This document shows positions 24,130 to 32,800 of a DNA stretch of 64,000 nucleotides, in pieces; the first letter of the stretch is position 1; each line of letters starts with the position of its first letter. The DNA is from an uncultured Faecalibaculum sp. (GTDB lineage: Bacteria; Bacillota_I; Bacilli_A; Erysipelotrichales; Erysipelotrichaceae). Location: NCBI RefSeq assembly GCF_910588395.1, contig NZ_CAJUPA010000002.1, forward strand, positions 42,801 to 106,800, written 5' to 3'. The position numbers and the translations under genes were made by a program. The notes under the pieces were generated by a model. That model ran no database searches and was not told where the DNA came from. It was given only the letters and a program-made list of their open reading frames with translations.

Positions 24130-25203
24130 ATGAAGGATTCCGGAAACACAAACCGGCCTGAGACTGTCAGAACCAATGCCAGGCAGGTGGCAGCCACAGA
24201 CCGGCCTGCTTCGGATTCCGGGGCAAAGGCCATGCTGCATGACAAACAGATTATTTCCCTGGTTTTGAAACGGACCTGCAATGAGTATGCCGGATTCTCT
24301 GTCAGACAAATCAGCAGCCGGATTCAGGAAATGTTCCGGATCAGTCTGAATGTGGAGAACGATCTGGAAGCTCTGAACGAAAAAGTTGAAACGATGGATC
24401 CATCAGTCACTGCAGCAGGTGAAGGAACCACCATCAATGACCAGGCGTATCTCATTCAGGATATGGAGAGTGAACAGCTGTATGTGGTTGTCATGGAGGT
24501 AAACAACGGATTGGGATCCGCTGATGTCATGGGAAACCGGGATCTGTACTATGTCAGCCGCACGATCTGCAGCCAGAGGAACCGGATCAACGGAATGAAT
24601 ACAGCCTATGAAGGATTGAAACCGGTGAAGGTGGTATGGATCTATCCATCTGCCGGTTTTTCGGATGTGGTGAGATGCAGACTGCAGGCGGAAGCAGAGA
24701 TTGGGCAATATCCGAAAGTGAAACAACTGTGTGATCACCTGGGATTCATGGTGGATAATACGCTTGTGTTCATCGGGCCCGAATGGGACAATGCAGATAA
24801 CGAGACGATCAATGGTCTGGGGCATATTTTCCGGAACAAGGACCGGCAGATGGCTCTGGCTTACATGGAGAAGGAAGGTGTTGTCATGAGTGCGGAAGTT
24901 GTAAAGGCAACGAATGAATACTACAACGACTTTCAGATGCTGATCCCGCCCAGTGTGATGGAAAGAGCCATGGATGACCTGAACAGAAGGCATCAGGCGG
25001 AACTCGCTTTGAAGGATGAACAGCATCATGTGGAACTCGCTTTGAAGGATGAGCAGCATCAGGCAGAGCTCGCTTTGAAGAACGAGCAGCATCAGGCAGA
25101 GCTCATTTTGAAGGATGAGCGGATAGATCAAGTCGCGTCGGAACGGAATGCAGCTCTGAAACGGATTCAGGAACTGGAATCTCAGCTGGCAGCAAAAAGC
25201 TGA
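24130..25203 (+). CDS. Second Rpn/PD-(D/E)XK transposase-like nuclease
   Basis: A 357-residue protein. The core INDQAYLI ... YVVVMEVNNG ... GNRDLYYVSRTI matches the D ... E-x-N/Q ... R-x-x-Y-Y-x-S-R pattern of the PD-(D/E)XK transposase/Rpn group (Asp104, Glu123, Asn125, Arg137). The C-terminal ~110 residues are helical and built on four 11-residue units (AELALKDEQHQ-like, nt 24991-25122) that should form a coiled coil. An internal ATG at 24886, behind AAGGAAGGTG, would make a 105-residue C-terminal product. Immediately downstream a second gene repeats this segment. It is only distantly similar to the Rpn at 8.0-8.9 kb. Confidence 0.65.
   Translation: MKDSGNTNRPETVRTNARQVAATDRPASDSGAKAMLHDKQIISLVLKRTCNEYAGFSVRQISSRIQEMFRISLNVENDLEALNEKVETMDPSVTAAGEGTTINDQAYLIQDMESEQLYVVVMEVNNGLGSADVMGNRDLYYVSRTICSQRNRINGMNTAYEGLKPVKVVWIYPSAGFSDVVRCRLQAEAEIGQYPKVKQLCDHLGFMVDNTLVFIGPEWDNADNETINGLGHIFRNKDRQMALAYMEKEGVVMSAEVVKATNEYYNDFQMLIPPSVMERAMDDLNRRHQAELALKDEQHHVELALKDEQHQAELALKNEQHQAELILKDERIDQVASERNAALKRIQELESQLAAKS
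24991..25122 (+). repeat. 33-bp tandem repeat, four units
   Basis: Four near-identical 33-bp units starting at the CATCAG codons, each coding 11 residues. The downstream copy of this gene end (25403-25435) has a single unit, so unit number varies. Confidence 0.85.
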
Positions 25204-25298
25204 GTCTGGTTGAAAAGCCCATCAGTGTTCCGGGTCACATTTTTCGGAACAAGGACCGGCAGATGGCTCTGGCCTGCATGGAAAAGGAAGGTGTTGTC

Positions 25299-25532
25299 AT
25301 GAGTGCGGAAGTTGTGAATGCAACGAATGAATACTGCAACGACTTTCAGATGCTGATCCCGCCCAGTGTGATGGAAAGAGCCATGGATGACCTGAACAGA
25401 AGGCATCATGTGGAACTCGCTTTGAAGGATGAGCGGATAGATCAAGTCGCGTCAGAACGTGATGCAGCTCTGAAACGGATTCAGGAACTGGAAGCACAGC
25501 TGGCAGCAAAAGACGCAGACGCCGGTCAATAA
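25299..25532 (+). CDS. Stand-alone C-terminal fragment of the second Rpn-like protein (candidate antitoxin)
   Basis: A 77-residue protein starting MSAEVVNATNEYCNDFQM, ending LAAKDADAGQ. The DNA from about 25236 repeats the end of the preceding gene with about 413 bp offset, including the AAGGAAGGTG ribosome binding site and the ATG that is internal in the large gene. It has one coiled-coil unit where the large gene has four. No terminator lies between the two, so they are probably co-transcribed. By analogy with E. coli RpnS, it could bind and block the full-length nuclease (inference). Confidence 0.6.
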   Translation: MSAEVVNATNEYCNDFQMLIPPSVMERAMDDLNRRHHVELALKDERIDQVASERDAALKRIQELEAQLAAKDADAGQ

Positions 25533-25652
25533 CAGATACCACCGGTTTTCAGAACCATAAACAGATGCAGCAGCCGCAGGACTCCTTCAGGAGACACCTG
25601 TGTGATACTGCACCTTTTTTTTGCATCCCTCAGCCAGGAGAAACAAAGGATT

Positions 25653-25681
25653 TTTACACGAACAGTCCCCTCTAGTACAAT
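25653..25681 (+). promoter_or_regulatory. Strong promoter for a leaderless glycerate kinase mRNA
   Basis: TTTACA (25653-25658), 17-nt spacer, TACAAT (25676-25681), 6 nt, ATG (25688). Transcription should start on or next to the start codon, and no ribosome binding site exists. Confidence 0.75.
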
Positions 25682-25687
25682 AAGGCC

Positions 25688-26845
25688 ATGGAAATCGTAG
25701 TAGCCTGCGACTCCTTCAAAGGGTGCATGAGTGCCCCGGAAGCAGTACGCAGCATAGAAAAAGGAATTTGCCGGGCAGACCCCGGCCACAAAGTCCGCAG
25801 CTATCCCATGGCAGATGGCGGGGAAGGCACGGCGGAAGTATTCGCCCGCTACGGCAAAGGACGTCTGGTGGACTGTCCCGTGGTGGATGCCTATGGAAAA
25901 CCGGTCATGGCCCGGTACTGCTGGAATGAAAAAGACAAAGTGGCGATCATGGACGCCGCCAGCGCCATTGGCCTGAGCCGCACACCCCGGGACCGCCGGA
26001 ACCCCATGATTGCCAGCAGCAGCGGTGTGGGCATGCTCATGCGGGAGGCCATAGACCGGGGGGCAAAGGAAATCATCATGGGCCTGGGCGGTACTGCCAC
26101 CAATGACGGCGGCATGGGCCTGCTGGCGGAATTCGGCGCGGTGTTTTACGACAGCAGCCGCCAGATCCTGCCTCCCTGCACCTACAGCCTGGACCGCATC
26201 GCCTTTATTGACAAACGGCGCTGCCGGCTCCCCCGCCACGTGAAAATCACCGTGGCCTGCGACGTGAAAAACCATCTGCTGGGAGAAAACGGTGCCACCT
26301 ATGTCTTCGGCAGACAGAAAGGGCTGTATCGGACACAGATGGTTCAGGTGGACGAAGCCATGGTTCATTACCGGGACAAGATCCGCCAGACCTTCCACGT
26401 GGACATGGATGAACAGGACGGCTCCGGCGCAGCCGGGGGCATTGGCGGTCTGCTGCTGGCGGTGTTCGGTGCCCGGATGGTGCCGGGCATTGAGCTGATC
26501 ATGGAATACAGCGGGCTGGAAGACGCCATTGCGAAAGCCGACATGGTGATCACCGGCGAAGGCCAGACAGACCGCCAGACGCTCTTCGGAAAAGTTCCCT
26601 ATGGCGTGGCCTCCCTGGCAAAAAAACACGGCGTTCCCTGCATCTGTCTCTCCGGGGCCCTGGGAGCGGGATATGAAGGCATGTATGACGCCGGCTGCAT
26701 CGGGGTGTTTTCCACCGCGGACAGAGCCATGGACTTTACCACAGCCCTGCGGACAGGAAAGCAGAAACTGGAAGATCTGGCCTTCGGAATCATGAAAATG
26801 ACCGACGGTCTTCGGGCAAAAACAGCACAAAACGAACATAAATAA
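25688..26845 (+). CDS. glxK: Glycerate kinase, type I
   Basis: A 385-residue GlxK/GarK-family kinase phosphorylating D-glycerate. Family signatures are VACDSFKGCMSAPEAVRSIE at the start, YPMADGGEGTAEV, GLGGTATNDGGMG and TGEGQTDRQTLFGKVP. The start is fixed by the family alignment and by the promoter ending 6 nt before it; the mRNA appears leaderless. Glycerate is one of the two products expected from mannosylglycerate breakdown by the PTS and GH38 genes at 49.9-54.7 kb, a possible though distant link. Confidence 0.95.
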   Translation: MEIVVACDSFKGCMSAPEAVRSIEKGICRADPGHKVRSYPMADGGEGTAEVFARYGKGRLVDCPVVDAYGKPVMARYCWNEKDKVAIMDAASAIGLSRTPRDRRNPMIASSSGVGMLMREAIDRGAKEIIMGLGGTATNDGGMGLLAEFGAVFYDSSRQILPPCTYSLDRIAFIDKRRCRLPRHVKITVACDVKNHLLGENGATYVFGRQKGLYRTQMVQVDEAMVHYRDKIRQTFHVDMDEQDGSGAAGGIGGLLLAVFGARMVPGIELIMEYSGLEDAIAKADMVITGEGQTDRQTLFGKVPYGVASLAKKHGVPCICLSGALGAGYEGMYDAGCIGVFSTADRAMDFTTALRTGKQKLEDLAFGIMKMTDGLRAKTAQNEHK

Positions 26846-26978
26846 GCAGGGCGATATACAGCATGCAGGAGACTGCCTATATAATAAGGAACGGATGTGC
26901 CCACGGCACAAATTCCAGCGTTTGAAAAGAACCGTTGAGTCCGGATTTCCGGCTTTTCGGTACAAAGGAGGAACCCAG

Positions 26979-27485
26979 TTGAGATTGAAAAAATGGATGA
27001 TGGCACTGCTCGTGTCGGTGCTTCTGCTCTGCGGCTGTGCCGGACAGAAACAGGAATTCACCATCACAGACGTGACCGTGCAGGATGTCAAAGACATGGC
27101 CGATGCAGGAGACACTTTCCTGCTGCTCGTGGAACGGGAAGGCTGTGATTTCTGCCAGGCCATGAATGAATACATGGAAGAAACCAAAGCGGATCACCCC
27201 GAAGTGAAGCTCTTCCGCCTGGACACCACAGACTTTGACCTGGTCAAGGAACAGGCCGAGGACAAGACCCTGGTGTCTGAAACAGAAGAAGGCAAAGCGT
27301 GGCTGGAACTGCAGCCGTACTTTCTCTATACCCCGGCCATCTACCGCTATGAAAACGGCAAAGCCGACGAAGCAGCCATTGGCTTCAACGTGGTCACCGA
27401 CGAAATCAGCCTGTGGGACACCACCAGTACCATTGACTTTGACACCGCAAAGACCGAAGGGCTCTGGGAGTTTCTCGAACGATGA
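26979..27485 (+). CDS. Lipoprotein with thioredoxin-like fold
   Basis: A 168-residue secreted lipoprotein. The signal sequence (LKKWMMALLVSVLLLCGC) ends with a lipobox LCGC whose second Cys would be lipidated. The mature part has a thioredoxin-like start with the redox motif REGCDFCQ (C-x-x-C) and a cis-Pro-like YTPAIYRY. It resembles thioredoxin-like bacteriocin-accessory or thiol-disulfide proteins. TTG 26979 is chosen for AAAGGAGGAA 4-8 nt upstream; TATAAT at 26880-26885 is the likely -10. It overlaps the HAD gene by 4 nt. Confidence 0.75.
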   Translation: MRLKKWMMALLVSVLLLCGCAGQKQEFTITDVTVQDVKDMADAGDTFLLLVEREGCDFCQAMNEYMEETKADHPEVKLFRLDTTDFDLVKEQAEDKTLVSETEEGKAWLELQPYFLYTPAIYRYENGKADEAAIGFNVVTDEISLWDTTSTIDFDTAKTEGLWEFLER

Positions 27486-28381
27486 CAGTCAAGGTTCTGG
27501 CATTTGATCTGGACGGGACACTGCTCCGCAAGGACAAAACCGTGGATCCCCGCACTGCCGATGCGATCCACAGGGCAATGGATGCCGGCATGCACGTCGT
27601 ACTGGCCACAGGACGGGACCGGGCCGGGTGCGAATTTGTCTACAAGCCCCTGGGACTGGAAGAAGGGGAGAACTATCTGGCACTGGTGAACGGTCAGATT
27701 CTCTATGACTTCGCGAAGAAAGAATACGACGTGGATGATGTGCTCACCCCCGAAGACAGTGTGAAGATCCAGAACGTCTGCCGGAAATATGGTGTGGAGG
27801 GGATTTTCTGCTGCGGATACGACTTCTACTCCTACCTGACCACCCCTGGCAGAGTAAGAAAACAGCTGCGGCGGATCATAACCGGCGAACCCGGGGATTA
27901 CGGCCTGAAAGCCGCCAGCGATGTGCGGACCTTCGCCAATCTGCCCTCCAAAGGAAAAGTCATTACCAAAGACATCAACAAAGTCTGCATGATCCATTCT
28001 CCGAAGTTCTTCGAGAAAAACCTCCCGAAGCTGCGGGAAGAGCTGAAAGACTACGACCTGCTCATGGTGGGCAAAGACTGGCTGGAGATCATGCCCCGTG
28101 GTGTGTCCAAAGCCAGCGGTCTGCAGAAAGTCGCAGAGCGGGTCGGCTGCACCATGGAAGAAGTCATGGCCTTTGGCGATGCGGAAAACGACATTCCGAT
28201 GCTGCAGGAAGCGGGAATCGGGGTAGCTATGGGCAACGCCATGGAAACCGCGAAGGAGGCCGCTAGCTATGTCACGGATACCAATGAAAACAACGGAATC
28301 GGAAAAGCCATTGATCTGGTCCTGGCAGGCCGGGAAGATGAGCTGAGACGAAAGAAACAGAACAGGGGCAGCGGTGCATGA
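27482..28381 (+). CDS. Cof-type HAD-IIB family sugar-phosphate phosphatase
   Basis: A 299-residue HAD hydrolase with motif I FDLDGTLL, motif II ATGRD, the IIB cap in the middle and motif IV FGDAENDIPMLQEAG. Enzymes of this group dephosphorylate sugar phosphates, FMN or PLP; the substrate cannot be chosen here. The ATG overlaps the lipoprotein stop. The terminator stem begins inside its last codons. Confidence 0.9.
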   Translation: MTVKVLAFDLDGTLLRKDKTVDPRTADAIHRAMDAGMHVVLATGRDRAGCEFVYKPLGLEEGENYLALVNGQILYDFAKKEYDVDDVLTPEDSVKIQNVCRKYGVEGIFCCGYDFYSYLTTPGRVRKQLRRIITGEPGDYGLKAASDVRTFANLPSKGKVITKDINKVCMIHSPKFFEKNLPKLREELKDYDLLMVGKDWLEIMPRGVSKASGLQKVAERVGCTMEEVMAFGDAENDIPMLQEAGIGVAMGNAMETAKEAASYVTDTNENNGIGKAIDLVLAGREDELRRKKQNRGSGA

Positions 28382-28393
28382 CCGCTGCCCTTT
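28366..28393 (+). terminator. Terminator overlapping the end of the HAD gene
   Basis: Perfect 10-bp stem GGGCAGCGGT (28366-28375) / ACCGCTGCCC (28381-28390) followed by TTT. Confidence 0.7.
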
Positions 28394-28410
28394 CGAGTGC
28401 ATGAATCGCT

Positions 28411-28441
28411 CCCCTCTGTCCTGCCCGGCAGAGGGGATTTT
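28411..28441 (+). terminator. Second terminator between convergent genes
   Basis: Stem CCCCTCTG (28411-28418) / CAGAGGGG (28429-28436) followed by ATTTTT. Confidence 0.7.
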
Positions 28442-28789
28442 TCAGTTTCTGTCCAGCTGCGCAAAAACGTCGATTTCAGACAGAATCTGCAGCACCTGTT
28501 CTTTCTGCGCCTCGCTGTAGCTTTCCAGCCTCCCGGACAGTCTGGCAGTCATGTTCTCCTGCCTGCCCAGCAGAATGTAGTCCGCAGATGTATCCAGCAG
28601 CTGGCAAATCCGGATGATCGTGGAAACAGACCCGCCTGTCACACCGCGTTCCAGATCGGAAATGTACTGCACGCTGACATCCAGCCTTTCAGCCAGCTGT
28701 TCCTGTGTCAGTCCCTTTGTTTTCCGGCATTTCTGGATCCTGGAACCAATGTCGATGTTCAGTGGTTTCTTCTTTTTCGGTTCTTTCAT
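28442..28789 (-). CDS. XRE-family transcriptional regulator
   Basis: A 115-residue protein. A lysine-rich start (MKEPKKKKPLN) precedes a Cro/C1 HTH (IGSRIQKCRKTKGLTQEQLAERLDVSVQYISDLERG, residues ~13-65), followed by a short helical C-terminal part (ESYSEAQKEQVLQILSEID). The call of start ATG 28789 rests on AGAGGGAC just upstream. It lies divergent to the recombinase-like gene that precedes the pilus operon and may control it, which is inference from position. Confidence 0.88.
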   Translation of the reverse strand: MKEPKKKKPLNIDIGSRIQKCRKTKGLTQEQLAERLDVSVQYISDLERGVTGGSVSTIIRICQLLDTSADYILLGRQENMTARLSGRLESYSEAQKEQVLQILSEIDVFAQLDRN

Positions 28790-29146
28790 GTGTCCCTCTA
28801 TGACAATTCTAAAAGCAATGCACGGAGTTCGGAACAAGGCAGAAACCTTAGGATGTAATGCCAGGGCACTTAGAATGACTGAATTGCCGATGAATGAATG
28901 AGGTTTCAGCGGAAATGGCGGACTGCAGAGTCCTGGAATGGGTTGTTACAGAAAATCCGGCTCTGAAACCGGAATTATTCATTACAAACCAGAACCAAAT
29001 ATTACACGGAAAGAACAAAAACATAACATTTGTATCGTTCCATGGTTTTACCCCGGTAAGTGTAATGCTATTATCGGAGGTGTCAGGTCGTTCCTAAACC
29101 AGAGCGATACATTTACAAGCCTGAAAACAGAGAGGAGATGCCCGGT
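28790..29146. other. Control region between XRE gene and recombinase-like gene
   Basis: About 356 bp, AT-richer than its surroundings, without a gene. It holds an imperfect inverted repeat with cores TGTATCG (29031-29037) and CGATACA (29105-29111), each next to a TGGTTT-type half-site. Between them is a TATTAT and a GGAGG. The ribosome binding site AGAGAGGAG (29129-29137) serves ATG 29147. Confidence 0.45.
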
Positions 29147-29668
29147 ATGAACTATGGCTACACATCCATGCGGCCCGATGAGCCCTTTGAGCCGTTCTGT
29201 GTCGGGAAGATCTTCATTGATCAGTTGGGGGATGCAAAGCTGCCCGCATTTGAGGAACTGATTCACGTTCTGAATCCGGAAGATCAGGTGATGGTTCCCA
29301 GTCTTGTCTGTCTGGGATGGAGCTTTTCCCGGATTTGGGAGAGATGGGAACGGATCAGAGATACCGGCGCCAGGATTGTGATTCTGGACTGGCCGGATTC
29401 TCAGACCATGGCTCCGGAACTCCTGGACCGCATGGTTCACTACCTGCAGCACACGCAGGAGGAACTGAAAAACAGCGGATCGATCAATGTGATCCGCCGC
29501 AGCATGGCTCAGTCAGGACCCAAGCCAAAGGACATTCCCGTGGAATTTGAAGAAATCAGCGAGAAGTACAAGCAGGGAGACATCAGCAGCCGGGGAGCAG
29601 CTGAGCAGCTGCATGTATCCCACACCACATTTCTGAGATGGTTCAGAACCATCCCGCTGATGGAATAA
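29147..29668 (+). CDS. Serine-recombinase-like protein with degenerate active site
   Basis: A 173-residue protein shaped like a small resolvase: N-terminal fold (MNYGYTSMRPDEPFEPF ... GKIFIDQLGDAKLPAFEELI ... SLVCLGWSFSRIWERWERI) and a C-terminal HTH (GDISSRGAAEQLHVSHTTFLRWFR). The usual Ser (YxRVS) is not in place and the LxRLGRS arginines read CLGWSF, so catalysis is unlikely. DNA binding is probably retained. It lies between an XRE gene and the pilus operon. ATG 29147 is chosen for AGAGAGGAG at 9-nt spacing. Confidence 0.65.
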   Translation: MNYGYTSMRPDEPFEPFCVGKIFIDQLGDAKLPAFEELIHVLNPEDQVMVPSLVCLGWSFSRIWERWERIRDTGARIVILDWPDSQTMAPELLDRMVHYLQHTQEELKNSGSINVIRRSMAQSGPKPKDIPVEFEEISEKYKQGDISSRGAAEQLHVSHTTFLRWFRTIPLME

Positions 29669-29697
29669 AGCACAGATCATACAGAAAGGGGAAAGGT

Positions 29698-29733
29698 ATG
29701 AGATTCGAACATGCCGGCTGTCTTCCTCCTTAG
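29698..29733 (+). CDS. Possible 11-residue leader peptide before the pilus operon
   Basis: ATG 29698 directly follows a strong purine-rich AAAGGGGAAAGGT. The frame reads MRFEHAGCLPP and stops within a CTCC-TTA-GGAG hairpin that could hide nearby ribosome sites. It could be a leader for attenuation or simply chance. There is no comparative support here. Confidence 0.25.
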   Translation: MRFEHAGCLPP

Positions 29734-29837
29734 GAGTTTGCACAGTCAGGACTGCAGATATGCAGGCTGAAAGGGAAGTGCCTGTTGTTCCGGAACAGGT
29801 CGAACCCCATAACACAAAACAGAGAAGGAGGGGGAAT

Positions 29838-32800
29838 TTGATTAGGAAGAAACACATAACCCTGTGCTTCAGCCTTTTTCTGGCACTGAGCATGGTTCTT
29901 GGTCAGCTGATTCCTGTCGCAGCCACCGATGAGATTCCGGCAGAGGAGCCTCAGGCGGAACAGACAGTACCGGCAGCGGAAGAACCGGCAGCAGAGCCCG
30001 AACCGGAAGTGACGACTGAAGAAGAACCGGGAGTCGTCCCCATTGAGGGAACGGATCCGGTACAAGACGAGCAGCCTGCCGATGAAGGCCAGGCTCCAGC
30101 AGAACCCGGAGAAGCCGCAGATCCAGTACAGGATGGTGAAGAGGCAAAACCGGAGGAAGAGGAGCAGGAAGAGACTTTCACTGCCAGCAAAGATGGAGCA
30201 TCCGTAAAGGTTGTAGCGAGAAATGCACAGTTCCCGGAGGGGACCTTTCTGGAGGTCAAAGAACTGACAAAAGAGTCAGAAGACCCTGAAGTAGCAGGTA
30301 AATACCGGGAAGCTGAAGAAAAGGTTGGATCCGGTCTTGGTGAGAATGAATCCTTTATCGCCTATGATCTCAGCTTCAAAAATCCCGCTGGGGAAGAAGT
30401 AGAGCCTGCTCAGGATGCTGAAGTGGATGTCACACTGACGATTCAGAGAGACAAGTTTCCGGAGAATCTGAAGGAAGATTCCATTGAAATCCAGCATCTG
30501 GAAGAGACTGATGGTGGAATTGAAGTAAAGCCTGTTGCGTCCGCCAATGACACGGTGACAGTCAGGGATGCAGTTGTAGAATCACAGTTCGCAGTGGAAA
30601 GTTTTTCGACTTTTACAGCTACTTTTGCGAAAGCAAAAGCCGCACTCCCAGAGAGCCTGAATATCACGCTGGAAGATAAGGTAACCCAAAACGGACGTAT
30701 TGAAGCGAAAGTTGGTGGAATTCCGGAAGGCGCAAAAACTACTTATACCTGGTACAAAGACGGAGTAGAGGTAGCCAGAGTTGCCAACGGTATCGAAAGT
30801 GGCGAAAACATCTACACTATTGACAGAGATCCAGAAAAAGCATCGTGGGTGAATGCAGTAGCGGCTAAAGGCCTCCAAAGTACATACCAAGTTAAAGTAA
30901 CGGTTGATATTGACGGGGAGACTAAAGAGTATCAATCCGATTCGAAGAAAATTGAGTATTATGACTCAATCAGAAACGGAGACTTTGGAACTCCGAAGTT
31001 CAATGACTATAGCAGTGATAGGTGGGGCAATAGAGGAACTGCTCAAAAAAACGTTTCAGGTGGATCGGACGTTATTTGGAAGACCACAGACGATGACAAT
31101 AACATTGAGTTGGTAGGTACGCATAAAGACAATACTACTCATTACAAAGGCACCGATGCTGATGAAAACTATCAGTGGGCTGAACTGAATGCTGAACGCC
31201 CAGGTTCTTTGTATCAGGATGTCATCACGCTGCCAGGTACGACTTTGAACTGGAGTTTCGCACATAGAGCTAGAGGCGATAGTCCTAATCGACCAAATGA
31301 AAATACAAAAGACACGATGTATCTTTTGATAACTTCAACGAAAGTTGCAGGAGAGAATAATCTCACCAATCAGGCGAGCGTTGAAGAGTTCATTGCTAAG
31401 GTAAAAGCTAATCCTACAGCTTATCCAGGTGTCACTGTATATACAGCTACTGATGATAATACCAAATGGTCAGTTCATTCAGGTGGTTATACAGTTCCTG
31501 ATAAGCAATACCAGACGCGCTTTTACTTCGTTGCAGGTCCAACAGCCTCGAAAAAGCAGAATGCAGATACCATTGGTAACTATATTGATGCTGTTAGCTT
31601 CGGTTCAGAAATTCCAGTACCGGTTCCTGAAAAATCCACGCTGTATATTTATAAAGATTTTGGTGCTGATTCTGAAATTACCATCCAGGATTTCAAAACT
31701 AATACCAGGCCAGATGCTTCATATAATGCTTTGAAGTTTAGAATACAATATGGAAATGTGGATAAAACGATTGATGTTCCAGTCTATGACTCAAACAGCC
31801 CTGTCTATATTGAGCAGCTGGATTATCAAGGAGAGGTGACCATAACAGAGGTATATGGTGATAACTCTACGAATCAGGGGTCAAAGATTGAAGGCTATGA
31901 TTTAACTACTAAATCTTGGATTGGTGATGGTGGTGAGGACGCTAGTGCTGTTACAAATCAGGAAAGGTCCATAACGGCTACTCTTGCCCGTGAACAAAAC
32001 ACGATAGTCCATTTTGAAAACACGTATAAACAGGAAGCTACGACATTCAAACTTTCAAATAATGTTGAAGGACTTGGAGCTAACCTACAGGATCCATTTG
32101 AATTTCTGATTCAGCTGACGAAGGATGGACAGCCCTATACGAAAGATCTCGTCCACGGGGACAATACGTATACCTATGATGAGACTAGACAGGGTCATGT
32201 TGTATCTCTGAAACATGGGGAGTCGATCGAACCCTCAATTCCGAAAAACCTGAATGTCAAGATTACCCAAACTGAGAAGACAGGTTATACAACCACTCAT
32301 GGGTTGGATACTGCCACTCAGAATGGCTTGGTTCATGATCATACTAATGATGTTCTTGATGGTCACCACATTACGTTCCTAAATACGCTGAAACAATCTG
32401 AACTCACGGTTGTCAAACAGGTGACAGGTAATTTTGGTGATAAGTCAAAGTCCTTTGCTTTTGAGATTCAGCTTACGAATCCAGATGAATCACCCGTAAC
32501 AGCTGAAATCACGGGATTGACCAAGGGTGATATGGCTGGTCTGTATACTTTCTCATTGACAGATGGTAAAAATATTAAATTGACTCTTCCCTATGGAGCC
32601 ACATACAAAGTGATTGAATCGAGCGAAACAGCCGCTGGTTATCAAATTAGTTATGTAGTTGATGGTGCAGATGCAGTTAGTGGCAGTGAGTATTCAGGTA
32701 CATTAACCACTGCTTCGACTGTTACATTTATTAACCATAAGCAGGGGGAAGTTCCGAGTGGATTGGGGGATCGTAACAATTCCATATATGGTCTTCTTTT

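Noticed and set aside
24991..25122. CRISPR array
   Set aside because: The repeats are contiguous 33-bp in-frame units with no spacers and lie inside a coding region.
25526..27187. 553-codon minus-strand frame opposite glycerate kinase
   Set aside because: Shadow of glxK and the lipoprotein gene; no ribosome binding site or domain.
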